A stretch of 64,000 nt of DNA. Origin: Streptomyces chilikensis. GTDB taxonomy: Bacteria; Actinomycetota; Actinomycetes; Streptomycetales; Streptomycetaceae. A program made the position numbers and the translations under genes. Below are positions 8,324-17,018 of the stretch, piece after piece. Below the pieces are notes generated by a model that saw only the letters and a program-made list of their open reading frames with translations, did no database searches and had not been told where the DNA came from. Numbering within the stretch: position 1 is the first letter of the stretch; every line of letters begins with the position of its first letter. The stretch lies in NCBI RefSeq assembly GCF_001642695.1, contig NZ_LWCC02000005.1, forward strand, positions 440,783 through 504,782, in the 5' to 3' direction.

Positions 8324-8670
8324 GGGCGCATTCTGCCGGAACGCCGTACGGGCCGCCCGCCGGTTTCCGGGTGGTGCCCACCGGGCCGGAGGCCGCGACG
8401 GCACGAGGAGCTCTCGCGGGCCGTCGGCCTGTGCGGCGGGCGGGGTGACTGAGGCCCCGCCCGCCGCATCGCCGTGACCACGGTCCGGGTTGCCTGCGCG
8501 GCGGACGCCAAACCGGTCACTTCGGACCGTGGGTGAACCGCGGCTCGAGGGAGCCTCCGGCCAGCCGGAGGGCGGTGACGCACCGGTGCGGGGGGCGCGC
8601 TCCGCCACGCGGGCGGCGCCGGAGGGCGGTAGCGTGCTGGTGCCGGACGTCTCTCCCCGTGGAGGGCAGC
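8324..8670. other. Intergenic region between divergent genes
   Basis: About 350 bases between the APH-like kinase (minus) and the lipocalin-like gene (plus). It must hold both promoters, but I see no convincing promoter motif, RNA structure or small gene. Confidence 0.5.
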
Positions 8671-9135
8671 ATGCGCGACCCCGTACCGCACCCCGCCCTG
8701 CGGCGGCTGGACCCCCTGACCGGGGTCTGGGACATGTTCGCGCGGGGCACCGATGTCGGGCCCGTGCGCACCGAGTTCGCCTGGCGGGAGGGCGGCGCCT
8801 TCCTCGTCCAGCGCGCCGACCTGCGCCCGGACACCGTGCTGCCCGAGGACTGGCAGGGGCACGTGCCCTTCCCGACCTCCTGTGTCACGGGGTACGACGA
8901 CACCGCCGACGAGTTCACGGTGCTCTACGCCGACGGGCGGGGCGTGGCCAGGGTCTACCGAGCCGATCTGGTGGACGGTGTCTGGCGGCAGTGGCGGGCC
9001 GCGCCCGGCTTCCACCAGCGCTTCACCGCCGACGTGGACCCTGCGGGCGGGACGCTGGCCGGGGCGTGGGAGTTCTCCGAGGACGGCACGGCCTGGCGCC
9101 GTGATGTCGACGTCACGTACCGGCGGGTCCGCTGA
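8671..9135 (+). CDS. Hypothetical protein, lipocalin-like beta barrel
   Basis: A 154-residue protein with a strong GGAGGG ribosome binding site. The LDPLTGVWDMFARG opening and alternating strand-like segments ending in WEFSEDGTAWRRDVDVTYRRV resemble DUF1579/lipocalin-like small barrel proteins that compute as ligand-binding folds. No catalytic motif is visible and no export signal. Function unknown. It lies 26 bp upstream of the phosphatase gene and could be the first cistron of that operon. Confidence 0.72.
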   Translation: MRDPVPHPALRRLDPLTGVWDMFARGTDVGPVRTEFAWREGGAFLVQRADLRPDTVLPEDWQGHVPFPTSCVTGYDDTADEFTVLYADGRGVARVYRADLVDGVWRQWRAAPGFHQRFTADVDPAGGTLAGAWEFSEDGTAWRRDVDVTYRRVR

Positions 9136-9161
9136 CGGCCGGACCGCCGTAGGCTGGGCGG

Positions 9162-9632
9162 GTGCACCTGACGTTCGTCTGCAGCGGAAACATCTGCCGG
9201 TCCCCCTCCGCCGCCCTGGTGGTGGCGGAGCATCTGCGCCGGGCCGGTCTCGACGACCGGGTCCGGGTGACCAGCGCCGGCATCGGCGACTGGCACGTCG
9301 GGGAGCCGATCGACCCGCGCTCCGGGGGCGCGCTGGCGGGCCGCGGCTATCCGACCGCCCACGCGGCCGCGCAGGTCGGCGCCGAACACCTGGACGCCGA
9401 CCTGTTCCTGGCGATGGACCGCACCCACGAGAAGGCGCTGCGCGGGATGGTGGAGGACCGGTCCCGGGTGCGGCTGCTGCGCTCCTTCGACCCGAAGGCG
9501 GTGGCGTCCGGCGACCTCGAGGTGCCCGACCCGTACTACGGAGGGGGTCAGGGCTTCGAGGACGTGCTGGACATGATCGAGGCGTCCGTCCCCGGTCTGC
9601 TCGCCTGGGTGCGCGAGCACCTGGACGGATGA
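9162..9632 (+). CDS. Low-molecular-weight protein tyrosine phosphatase
   Basis: A 156-residue cytoplasmic phosphatase. The P-loop CSGNICRS (Cys7, Arg13, the CX5R signature) is near the N-terminus and the general-acid loop DPYYGG is near residue 125. It starts at GTG and its stop overlaps the next gene's ATG by 4 bp. That next gene is a fructosamine-kinase-like protein; LMW phosphatases of this class have been shown to remove phosphate from protein-bound ribulosamine 5-phosphate, and the gene pair is known in bacteria. Protein deglycation is therefore as likely a role as tyrosine dephosphorylation (inference). Confidence 0.9.
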   Translation: MHLTFVCSGNICRSPSAALVVAEHLRRAGLDDRVRVTSAGIGDWHVGEPIDPRSGGALAGRGYPTAHAAAQVGAEHLDADLFLAMDRTHEKALRGMVEDRSRVRLLRSFDPKAVASGDLEVPDPYYGGGQGFEDVLDMIEASVPGLLAWVREHLDG

Positions 9633-10495
9633 CCGCCGCGGACGGGCCCGCGGCCGCCGCGGCGCGTCTGACCGGCCGGCGGGTGACCGGGGAGCGCCGG
9701 GCGGCGGGCGGGCTCACCGAGGTGGAACTGGACGACGGGCGCCGGGTGATGGTCAAGCGCGGCGACGACGCCCGGGCGGTGCTCGCCGAGGCGGCCGGAC
9801 TGCGCTGGCTCGCGGAGCCGGGTGCGGTCCGGGTGCCGGTGGTGCACGGCTGGGACGACCGGTGGCTGGTCAGTGACCGGGTGACGGAGGGCGGCCCCGG
9901 TCCGGCGGCCGCGTCGCGGTTCGGCCGGGCGCTCGCCGCGCTGCACGCCTCCGGTGCGCCCGCCTTCGGCGCCGCGCCACCCGACGGGCCGGTGGAGGCG
10001 TACATCGGGGCGGCCCCGATGCGCAACGCCCGCGGCGGGGACTGGCCCGCCTGGTACGCCGAGCACCGGGTGCTGCCCTACCTGCGCCGGGCGGTGGACG
10101 GGGGCACCCTCCGGGCGGCCGAGGCGGCCGTGGTGGAACGGGTCTGCGCCCGGCTGCCCGAGCTGTCCGGGCCGCCGGAGCCGCCTGCCCGGCTGCACGG
10201 CGACCTGTGGAACGGAAACGTGCTGTGGGGCGCCGACGGGGAGGCCTGGCTGATCGACCCGGCCGCGCACGGCGGTCACCGGGAGACCGACCTCGCCATG
10301 CTCCAGCTCTTCGGCTGCCCGCACCTGGAGCGGGTGCTGGCCGGCTACGACGAGGCCGCGCCGCTCGCCGGCGGCTGGCGGCGGCGGGTGCCGTTGCACC
10401 AGCTGTTCCCGCTGCTGGTGCACACCGTGCTCTTCGGCCGCGGTTACGCCGAGCAGACGCTGACGGCCGCCAGGGCGGCGCTGGCGGCCGGCTGA
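9629..10495 (+). CDS. Fructosamine/ribulosamine 3-kinase family protein
   Basis: A 288-residue kinase of the fructosamine-3-kinase family, which phosphorylates sugar adducts on lysines so they fall off the protein. Seen: VMVKRGD (ATP-binding lysine, about residue 45), LHGDLWNGNVLW catalytic loop (about residue 190) and LIDPAAHGGHRETDLAML metal-binding loop. Bacterial members prefer ribulosamines and erythrulosamines. The ATG overlaps the phosphatase stop (ATGA), implying coupled production and a shared pathway. Substrate preference is inferred from family. Confidence 0.88.
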   Translation: MTAADGPAAAAARLTGRRVTGERRAAGGLTEVELDDGRRVMVKRGDDARAVLAEAAGLRWLAEPGAVRVPVVHGWDDRWLVSDRVTEGGPGPAAASRFGRALAALHASGAPAFGAAPPDGPVEAYIGAAPMRNARGGDWPAWYAEHRVLPYLRRAVDGGTLRAAEAAVVERVCARLPELSGPPEPPARLHGDLWNGNVLWGADGEAWLIDPAAHGGHRETDLAMLQLFGCPHLERVLAGYDEAAPLAGGWRRRVPLHQLFPLLVHTVLFGRGYAEQTLTAARAALAAG

Positions 10496-10575
10496 GCGGG
10501 CAGGACGACCGCCGGGCGGCCGGCCGCCGGCGCCCCGGACGCCCCCGCTCGCGCCGGGCGCCCAACGCTCGGCGC

Positions 10576-11196
10576 TCAGTGCCGGGAGGCCATCACCAGC
10601 GTCCACCAGGGGCCGCCGCGCGCGCGTGCCACGCCGACGCCGGCGTGGGAGTACCGGCAGCCGAGGATGACGGCCCGGTGCGGGGAACTGCGCATCCAGG
10701 AGCGGACCGCCGCGCGCGGTCCGGCCGGACCCGCGACGACGTTCTCCCCCACCCAGCCCGGACGGTATCCGGCGGCCCGGACCCGGTCGCCGGGAGAGGT
10801 GCCGCCCCGGCCGCGGTGGCTCAGACGGCCGAGGCGGGACAGGTGGGTGCTGTGCCCGGCGGCCGCCCGGTGCAGCGCCTGCCGCCCCTTGACGGGAGGG
10901 CATCCCGCGTCCCGGCGGTACTGGTTGACGGCGGCGATGACACGGGAACGCGCCGAAGCCCTCACCGGTGCCCCGGGGCGGGGACGCGGGGGAACGGCCT
11001 CCTCGCCCGGACGGTGCGGCCGCCCGTGCTCACCTCCGGGCAGCCAGGGCACCGGGGGACGGAGCGTCCAGGGCTGCGCGTGGTACGGAGGCGGCGGTTC
11101 GTGCGTCGACTGCCCCGCCCAGGACGGCGTCGTCGTGAGGGCCACCATCGCGAGGGCGATCCGCACGGCCGCCCCCGTTCTCCGCACCCCGGCCAT
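10576..11196 (-). CDS. Secreted CAP-domain protein
   Basis: A 206-residue exported protein. Residues 1-30 form a signal peptide (RRTG, hydrophobic ALAMVAL stretch, cleavage near SWAGQ). After a Pro-rich spacer, a CAP/SCP-like domain follows: VIAAVNQYRRDAGC, HSTHLSRLGRLSHRG, and the GENVV and SSPHRAVILGCRYSHAGVG segments. CAP proteins act outside the cell, with roles ranging from lipid binding to wall interaction. The start is set by an AAAGGGGA ribosome site six bases before the ATG; a longer frame upstream is not supported. Confidence 0.87.
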   Translation of the reverse strand: MAGVRRTGAAVRIALAMVALTTTPSWAGQSTHEPPPPYHAQPWTLRPPVPWLPGGEHGRPHRPGEEAVPPRPRPGAPVRASARSRVIAAVNQYRRDAGCPPVKGRQALHRAAAGHSTHLSRLGRLSHRGRGGTSPGDRVRAAGYRPGWVGENVVAGPAGPRAAVRSWMRSSPHRAVILGCRYSHAGVGVARARGGPWWTLVMASRH

Positions 11197-11876
11197 CTCG
11201 TCCCCTTTCCGGATCATTGGCTTTCCCGCGCATTCTGGCACCTCGGTTCGGCGCGATTCCGATGGGCGCCGCATCCATTCGAGGGAAAACGCATCGGAGG
11301 CGGCTGTCCCGTGAACTCCGGCTCTTTCCCGTCTTTCTTTTCGGGGGCTCTTCGCCATGCCCTCCGCAGGCCGTCCGGCGGCTTTCCTCCTTGCGGGACG
11401 ACCCTCTTCCGGCGGCGATGCCGCAGGCGGTCCCCCGGCCCCCGGGAACCGGTCCGCCGCACCCGAAAGGCGGCGGGACTCCTGGAAGGCCCCACCGCTT
11501 TTCCTTTTCGGACGCCGGGACGATCAGCTTTCGAGGAAGGCGGAACCGGCGACGGGAAAGAGCACCGCGGCCCGGCAGAAAACACCGGCGGCCCGGAGCG
11601 CGGTCTCGGCGACGGGGACGGGGACGGCACGACCGACGCGCCGGAAAGGGGAGCTCCGGCAGACGGCCGAGGCCGCGCCGGCCGGCCGTCGGCCGACGCG
11701 CGGGACCCCGCACCGGTCGCCCCGTCGACCCGCACCACACCGCACGGGAACCACCCCACGGCCAGAACGGTGCGTAACGACACAAATGCTTACGGACAGG
11801 TGTGCGATCCGGTGGCCTCGCGGGTACTCGGGGCGTCGCACGGGACCGCCCGGAACCGTCGGGAGGAGTAGCGATC
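11197..11876. other. Long intergenic region between divergent genes
   Basis: About 680 bases between the CAP-protein gene and the holin-like operon. GC is a little lower than in neighbours and several frames are open, but none has the third-position GC pattern, a ribosome site or a recognisable product. A GGGTAC hexamer at 11822 lacks a correctly spaced -35 partner. I see no gene here; it probably holds two promoters and leaders. Confidence 0.55.
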
Positions 11877-12341
11877 ATGACCACACTCGACTTCCACCGC
11901 CATCGCTCCAACGGACACCGCACCGAGACCCGCAGCCCGCAGACCGGCGGCGCCGACGCCCACGCCTCGGTGGGCCAGCTGGTGCAGCAGGCGTCGCGGC
12001 AGCTCACCGATCTGGTGCGGGCCGAGATGCGGCTGGCGCAGACCGAGATGACCCAGAAGGGCAAGCGGTTCGGCGCCGGCGGAGGCATGCTCGCGGCGGC
12101 CGGGGTGTTCGGGTTCCTGGCGCTGGCGACGCTGGTGACGGCAGCCGTCGCGGCGATCGCCGCGGAACTGCCGCTCTGGGCGTCGGCGCTGATCATCGCG
12201 GGCGCCCTGCTGCTGATCACCGCGGTGATGGCGATGGTGGGCAGGTCGATGATCCGTAAGGCGACCCCGGCAGCCCCACGCCGCACGATGGCGAGCGTGC
12301 GCACCGACGTGGCCGAGATCAAGGAGAGGACCCGGCGATGA
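11877..12341 (+). CDS. Putative actinobacterial holin-X / phage holin family membrane protein
   Basis: A 154-residue protein with an amphipathic helix (VGQLVQQASRQLTDLVRAEMRLAQTEM, split here by position about 37-62) followed by two transmembrane segments (about 75-100 and 105-125). This is the layout of the holin-X family (PF07332), which despite its name is a common actinobacterial envelope protein. GGAGGAG precedes the ATG. The stop overlaps the next gene (ATGA). Function in the cell is not known; there are no other phage genes nearby. Confidence 0.85.
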   Translation: MTTLDFHRHRSNGHRTETRSPQTGGADAHASVGQLVQQASRQLTDLVRAEMRLAQTEMTQKGKRFGAGGGMLAAAGVFGFLALATLVTAAVAAIAAELPLWASALIIAGALLLITAVMAMVGRSMIRKATPAAPRRTMASVRTDVAEIKERTRR

Positions 12342-13300
12342 GCAACACCCACACCCACCACTCCCACAAGGGCCCTCACGGTCCGCACTGCGAGGACGAA
12401 CTGCGCCAGGACGTCGAGGAGAGGCGCGAGGAACTGGGGCACACGGTCGAGGAACTGGCCTCGCGCGCCGATGTGAAGGCCCGCGCCCGGACCCGGATGC
12501 GGGAGACGCGGCAGCACGCGGAGGCCCGGCGGGCCGAACTGCGGGGACGGGCGCTCGACGCCAAGCAGCGGATGCAGGGCAGGACGTCCTCCGACGCCGG
12601 TCGGGCGAACGCCGGGCCGGTCGGCGTGGGCTCCGGTGCCTACCGCGCGGACATGCGGGCGAGGACGAACCGCCGCAAGCCGCTGGTGGTCGCGGGCAGC
12701 GCGGCGGTGGCCGCCTGCGCGGCCGGCGTGCTGATGCACAGGAGCGGCCGCTCCCCCATGGCCGGATACTCCATGAGCAGGACCTCCATGGCCGGCCGAG
12801 CCATGGGCGGGCTCCACAAGGGCGGCCGCGGCATGAGCGCCCGCACCATGGTTGCCTCCACCATGGGGGGCCACCGGATGGGTGGACACGTCATGAAGTC
12901 CGTGCGCCCCGTGCACCGCACGGGCTCCTCGAAGGGCGGCTCCCTGACGGGCGGGCCGTTCCCCGGCGGCCGCTCGGCCCCCGTCGGCGGCCTGTCACAC
13001 CTGTACGGCGGCCACCGCGGCACGACCGGCGGCTCGGCGATGCGCGACATGGCCCTCAGGAAGGGCGTGGCCATGGCCGGCGGCGCCCAGGTGCTGGGCA
13101 CGAAGGTCATGGCTCAGGGGGTCCGCGAGGGCCGCGCCCTGATGCGCGCCGGCGTCCCGCAGGGAGGCGGCCGGTCCTCCGGGACGGGCGTGGCGCACGC
13201 CGTGGCGCACCACGTCGCCCCGGACCAGGGCATGGCCCACCGGCTGCACCACGCCCTGGGCCAGAGTCACCACCACGGCCTCACAGGCCACCGGCACTGA
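12338..13300 (+). CDS. DUF3618-like membrane protein with Met-, Gly- and His-rich regions
   Basis: A 320-residue protein. Residues 1-20 are His-rich (THTHHSHKGPHGPHC); residues 20-75 form the charged coiled DUF3618-type helix (LRQDVEERREELGHTVEEL); a single hydrophobic segment lies near 117-132 (PLVVAGSAAVAACAAGVLM). The remaining 185 residues are unusual: a Met/Gly-rich stretch with about ten Met in 47 residues (about 140-187) and a very His-rich tail ending in GQSHHHGLTGHRH. Such Met/His density is typical of copper- or nickel-binding proteins, but that is inference. It is coupled to the holin-X gene and followed by a small membrane-associated gene. Confidence 0.8.
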   Translation: MSNTHTHHSHKGPHGPHCEDELRQDVEERREELGHTVEELASRADVKARARTRMRETRQHAEARRAELRGRALDAKQRMQGRTSSDAGRANAGPVGVGSGAYRADMRARTNRRKPLVVAGSAAVAACAAGVLMHRSGRSPMAGYSMSRTSMAGRAMGGLHKGGRGMSARTMVASTMGGHRMGGHVMKSVRPVHRTGSSKGGSLTGGPFPGGRSAPVGGLSHLYGGHRGTTGGSAMRDMALRKGVAMAGGAQVLGTKVMAQGVREGRALMRAGVPQGGGRSSGTGVAHAVAHHVAPDQGMAHRLHHALGQSHHHGLTGHRH

Positions 13301-13325
13301 CCCCACGCACCGCAGGGAGGCGATC

Positions 13326-13685
13326 ATGACGGTCCGGCCCGCGATGGCCGCGCTGCTGACGGCCGCGGGCGCCGCGCTGGGCGCCCGGCTGTCCGCCGCA
13401 CGGCAGGCGCGCCACCACGCGAGCGCCGCACGGGCGCCGTGGCGCCGCACCGCTCCGGCCGGTCCCGTGGGTCACGCGACCGGCCGGAGTCCACTGACCC
13501 CGCGGCCTCCCGCGGGGTCCGCCGAACCCCACCGCCCCGCCGGCGCGCAGCCGGCGACCGGGCCCGGCGTCACGCCGTCCGCCGGGGACCGGCCGGCGGA
13601 CCGGGAGGCGCAGACGCTGGAGGAGGTGGAGAAGGACCTGCGCCGCTACTGGGACCGGATCCGGCCCCTCTATCCGCGCCAGTGA
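13326..13685 (+). CDS. Hypothetical membrane-anchored protein
   Basis: A 119-residue protein with a hydrophobic N-terminus (MAALLTAAGAALGARL), a basic and proline-rich middle and a conserved-looking acidic/aromatic end (LEEVEKDLRRYWDRIRPLYP). A GGAGG site precedes the ATG. It is probably the third cistron of the holin-X/DUF3618 operon, 25 bp after the previous stop. I do not recognise a family. Confidence 0.7.
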   Translation: MTVRPAMAALLTAAGAALGARLSAARQARHHASAARAPWRRTAPAGPVGHATGRSPLTPRPPAGSAEPHRPAGAQPATGPGVTPSAGDRPADREAQTLEEVEKDLRRYWDRIRPLYPRQ

Positions 13686-13702
13686 ACCGCGGCGCGGCCG
13701 TC

Positions 13703-13762
13703 CAGGACCGGCGACGGCCGCGGAGGAGTCACAGGACTCCTTCGCGGTCGTCTCCGGTCCTG
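13703..13762. terminator. Long bidirectional terminator overlapping the ctaD 3' end
   Basis: An imperfect 28-bp stem (13703-13730 with 13735-13762, 25 pairs exact, two of the three exceptions G-U type in one direction) with an ACAG loop separates the convergent genes at 13685 and 13729. The last codons and stop of the oxidase gene lie within the stem. Confidence 0.75.
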
Positions 13763-15438
13763 TCCACGACGTCCCGCCTGCCCTCGTTCTCCCGGTCGCT
13801 CAATGCCGCGTGCCGTGGATGGTGCAGGTCGAAGGCGGGCGAGTCGGACCGCACCGACGGCAGGGCGTGGAAGTTGTGGCGGGGCGGCGGGCAGGAGGTC
13901 GCCCATTCCAGCGACCGGCCGTAGCCCCAGGGGTCGTCGACCTCGATCTTCGGCGCGTACCTGCGGGTCTTCCAGACGTTGTACACGAACACCAGCGTGG
14001 ACGCCCCCAGCAGGAACGAGCCCACGCTGGAGACCGTGTTGAGGGCGGTGAACCCGTCGGCCGCGAGGTAGTCGGCGTACCGGCGGGGCATGCCCTCGGC
14101 GCCCAGCCAGTGCTGCACCAGGAACGTGGTGTGGAAGCCGGCGAACAACGTCCAGAAGTGGATCTTCCCCAGCCGCTCGTCGAGCATCTTGCCGGTGAAC
14201 TTCGGCCACCAGAAGTGGAACCCGCCGAACATCGCGAACACGATGGTGCCGAACAGCACGTAGTGGAAGTGGGCCACCACGAAGTAGCTGTCCGTCACGT
14301 GCCAGTCGAGGACCGGGGAGCCGAGGACGACGCCGGTGAGGCCGCCGAAGAGGAAGGTGACCAGGAAGCCGACCGCCCACAGCATCGGCGTCTCGAAGGA
14401 GAGCGAGCCCTTCCACATGGTGCCGATCCAGTTGAAGAACTTCACCCCGGTCGGCACGGCGATCAGGAAGGTCAGGAAGGAGAAGAACGGCAGCAGCACG
14501 GCGCCGGTGGCGAACATGTGGTGCGCCCACACCGTCGCGGAGAGGGCGGTGATGGCGATGGTGGCGCCGACCAGACCCATGTAACCGAAGATCGGCTTGC
14601 GGCTGAACACCGGGATGATCTCGGTCACCACGCCGAAGAAGGGCAGCGCCAGGATGTAGACCTCGGGGTGCCCGAAGAACCAGAACAGGTGCTGCCACAG
14701 CAGGGCCCCGCCGTTCTCGGGGGCGAAGACCCGGGAGCCGAACTGCCGGTCCGCCTCCAGGACGAAGAGCGCCGCGGCGAGCACCGGGAAGGCCAGCAGG
14801 ACGAGCACCGAGGTGAGCAGTACGTTCCAGGTGAACAGCGGCATCCGGAACATGGTCATGCCGGGCGCGCGCATGCAGATGATCGTGGTGATGAAGTTGA
14901 CGGCGCCGAGGATGGTGCCGAATCCGGAGAGCGCGAGCCCCATGATCCACAGGTCGGCCCCCGGACCCGGTGTGCGCTGTTCGAGGCTGAGCGGTGTGTA
15001 GGCGGTCCAGCCGTAGTCGGGGGCGCCCTGGGGGGTGAGGAAGCCGCTGATCGCGATCAGTCCGCCGAACAGGAACAACCAGTAGGAGAACATGTTCAGC
15101 CGGGGGAAGGCGACGTCGGGCGAGCCGATCTGGAGCGGCATCACCGCGTTGGCGAAGCCCGCGAAGGTCGGCGTCGCGAAGAGCAGGAGCATCACCGCCC
15201 CGTGCATGGTGAACGCCTGGTTGTACTGCTCGTTGGAGAGGAACTGGATGCCCGGCCGGGCGAGTTCGGCCCGCATCAGCAGGGCCAGCACCCCTGCCAG
15301 CAGGAAGAAGGCGAACGACGTGACCAGATAGAGGTGCCCGATCTTCTTGTGGTCCGTGGTCGAGGCCCAGGTGATGACCGCGCGGCCCCTGGTACGCCTC
15401 TTCCGCGGTGCGGGGGCGACCGGTTCGGTGTCTGTCAT
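13729..15438 (-). CDS. ctaD: Cytochrome c oxidase subunit I (orphan copy)
   Basis: The 569-residue catalytic subunit of an aa3-type heme-copper oxidase with about 12 transmembrane helices, reducing oxygen to water at the membrane. All metal ligands are visible: TMHGAVM (low-spin heme), [11 protein letters not shown] (CuB His and cross-linked Tyr), WAHHMFATG (two CuB His), and [11 protein letters not shown] (heme a3 and a His). The C-terminus is charged and variable. No subunit II, III or assembly genes flank it, so this is likely a second copy to the main cta operon, as seen in other Streptomyces. Upstream 72 bp separate it from the catalase-fold gene on the same strand. Confidence 0.95.
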   Translation of the reverse strand: MTDTEPVAPAPRKRRTRGRAVITWASTTDHKKIGHLYLVTSFAFFLLAGVLALLMRAELARPGIQFLSNEQYNQAFTMHGAVMLLLFATPTFAGFANAVMPLQIGSPDVAFPRLNMFSYWLFLFGGLIAISGFLTPQGAPDYGWTAYTPLSLEQRTPGPGADLWIMGLALSGFGTILGAVNFITTIICMRAPGMTMFRMPLFTWNVLLTSVLVLLAFPVLAAALFVLEADRQFGSRVFAPENGGALLWQHLFWFFGHPEVYILALPFFGVVTEIIPVFSRKPIFGYMGLVGATIAITALSATVWAHHMFATGAVLLPFFSFLTFLIAVPTGVKFFNWIGTMWKGSLSFETPMLWAVGFLVTFLFGGLTGVVLGSPVLDWHVTDSYFVVAHFHYVLFGTIVFAMFGGFHFWWPKFTGKMLDERLGKIHFWTLFAGFHTTFLVQHWLGAEGMPRRYADYLAADGFTALNTVSSVGSFLLGASTLVFVYNVWKTRRYAPKIEVDDPWGYGRSLEWATSCPPPRHNFHALPSVRSDSPAFDLHHPRHAALSDRENEGRRDVVDRTGDDREGVL

Positions 15439-15510
15439 CGACGTCCTTCGCGATTCGGCGTCAGTCTTGCTTCCGTTGTTCCGGGAGCCGGGCCGCGCTC
15501 CTGCCGCCTC

Positions 15511-16224
15511 TCACCCGCCGCTCTCGCGCCGCCCGTCCCGGGAACCGGCGTAGGCCGCGACGCGGAGCGCGCGCAGTGAACGGGTGGGGTGCAGCCCCGG
15601 CAGGCAGTGGGTGTAGGGCTCGTACGAGACCGTCCAGGCGGCCGGTTCCGGTCCGGCGGGGCCGAGGGTCAGGGCGGCGAACATCCGCCGGGGTTCGCCC
15701 GCCGCCACGGTGCAGAGCCGGAACGCGACGGGCCCCTGGGCGAGCGCGTGACGGAACCCGGTCAGGCTGACGGGGACCCGGGACCGCGCGGCAGGGGGGC
15801 CTGCCGGGAAGGCCATCAGCAGCCGGTCGCGTCCGCCCACCCGATAGGCGGTGAGCGTGGAGTACGGCCCGCCGAGCGCGTCCCGGCGCGGGAGGGGCAG
15901 TCGCCGGCCGAGGCGGCCGCGGCCGCTGGAGGTGAGGAGCAGGTCGAGGGTCGAGCCCGTGCCGTCGGCGTCGTCGACCCGCAGCGCGAGTCCCACGCCG
16001 TCGGGCAGGCCGCCGGGCAGGCCGGCCGCGAGGGACCAGCGCGCGGTGACCGGGTAGGTGCCGGGCCGGTCCAGCCAGTCGGCCCCCCAGCCGCCCCGGG
16101 GGTCACCGGGGACCTCCAGCGTGCCCCGGCACATCACCCCCGCCGGGTGCAGGGCGGGCGCCCTCCGCAACCGGGCCACCCGCCGGGCGACCGCGTACAC
16201 CGTGCTGTCGAACACCCCTGTCAT
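15511..16224 (-). CDS. Catalase-fold protein of unknown function
   Basis: A 237-residue protein matching the group often labelled phosphodiesterase in Streptomyces but with a catalase-like barrel core: LHPAGVMCRGTLEV, ARWSLAAGLPGGLPDGVGLALRV, LDLLLTSSGRG and GPYSTLTAYRVG. In true catalases the equivalent strands carry the essential His and Asn; I cannot identify a complete active site here, so peroxidase activity is doubtful. The ATG follows GAAGAAGGG. The gene lies upstream of the orphan oxidase subunit and downstream of the hemerythrin pair, a cluster of oxygen-related proteins. Confidence 0.55.
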   Translation of the reverse strand: MTGVFDSTVYAVARRVARLRRAPALHPAGVMCRGTLEVPGDPRGGWGADWLDRPGTYPVTARWSLAAGLPGGLPDGVGLALRVDDADGTGSTLDLLLTSSGRGRLGRRLPLPRRDALGGPYSTLTAYRVGGRDRLLMAFPAGPPAARSRVPVSLTGFRHALAQGPVAFRLCTVAAGEPRRMFAALTLGPAGPEPAAWTVSYEPYTHCLPGLHPTRSLRALRVAAYAGSRDGRRESGG

Positions 16225-16388
16225 CGCGCACCCTTCTTCTCCGGTCGGCCCACACCTGGCCGCGGCCGGACCACGGCCGGGCCATGGCCGGTTCTCCTAC
16301 CCCTGCCCGTCCTCCGGGAACGTCCCGGGGACGGCGGCGCGGCGGCGCGGCCGAAGGGCCCCGCCGCCGCCCGTCGGTCCACGTCGGT

Positions 16389-17018
16389 TCAGCTGTCGCC
16401 CATGGCCCGCCGTACGGCGTCCCGGGTGCGGTCCATCAGCGCGGCCAGCGGCCCGGCCGCCACGTTGGCGGCGCCGGACTCCACCCCCGGGTGCGGGTGG
16501 GTGGGCGCCGTGGCCTCGGCCGCCTTGACCGCCTTGGCCATGGTGGCGAGCTGGGCGGGGCCGGCGGTGCGCAGGAGGTGGGTGAACTCGTACCGCTCCT
16601 CGGCGCGCGCGTGCTTCTGCACGTCCGTGCGCAGGAGGAGCAGCTTGGGGAGGAAGGCCGGGTCCTGCGGGTCCATGCCGTCCAGCTCGGCCAGCGTCTC
16701 CTTGGCGAGCCGCTCCTCCTCGAGCCGGTCGGCCACCACCTGCTCCCCGCCGGTGACGTTCCGCCGGGCGAAGGGGTGCACGACCTCCTCCTCCGCGGTC
16801 TCGTGGACCGCCAGCAGGCGGACCAGCCGGCGGAAGGCGTCGCGCCGGGCGTCGCCGGAGGCCGCCTCCACCTCGTCGAAGAGGTTGCGGATGTCGCCGT
16901 GCTGGCGCATCAGCAGGTCCACCACGTTGTCGTCGGCGGCGTTGTCGTCGCCGGCGTGCGGGGTGCGGGTCTTCTCCGCCCCGGTCCCGCTCATCCCGGT
17001 CTCGCTCATCCCGGTCAC
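16389..17018 (-). CDS. Hemerythrin HHE domain protein
   Basis: A 209-residue cytoplasmic protein with a hemerythrin cation-binding four-helix bundle: VVDLLMRQHGDIRNLFDEV (H..D.), LLAVHETAEEEVVHPF (HExxE...H), and KHARAEERYEFTHLL (H...E) provide the carboxylate/His diiron ligands. Such proteins bind O2, NO or peroxide, or store iron. The GTG start overlaps the stop of the upstream ferritin-like gene (GTGA); an ATG three codons in is possible. The C-terminal 40 residues are a flexible tail. Confidence 0.88.
   Translation of the reverse strand: MTGMSETGMSGTGAEKTRTPHAGDDNAADDNVVDLLMRQHGDIRNLFDEVEAASGDARRDAFRRLVRLLAVHETAEEEVVHPFARRNVTGGEQVVADRLEEERLAKETLAELDGMDPQDPAFLPKLLLLRTDVQKHARAEERYEFTHLLRTAGPAQLATMAKAVKAAEATAPTHPHPGVESGAANVAAGPLAALMDRTRDAVRRAMGDS

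Noticed and set aside
11214-11783. Open frames on both strands in the gap before the holin-X operon
   Set aside because: Low-complexity products, no coding-type third-position GC, no ribosome sites; better read as a long divergent promoter region.
11822-11827. GGGTAC as a sigma-B -10 element for the holin-X operon
   Set aside because: No GNNT element occurs 14-16 bases upstream; the nearest match is 18 bases away.
11877-12341. Prophage remnant because of the holin-like gene
   Set aside because: Holin-X proteins are widespread chromosomal actinobacterial membrane proteins and no other phage gene is nearby.
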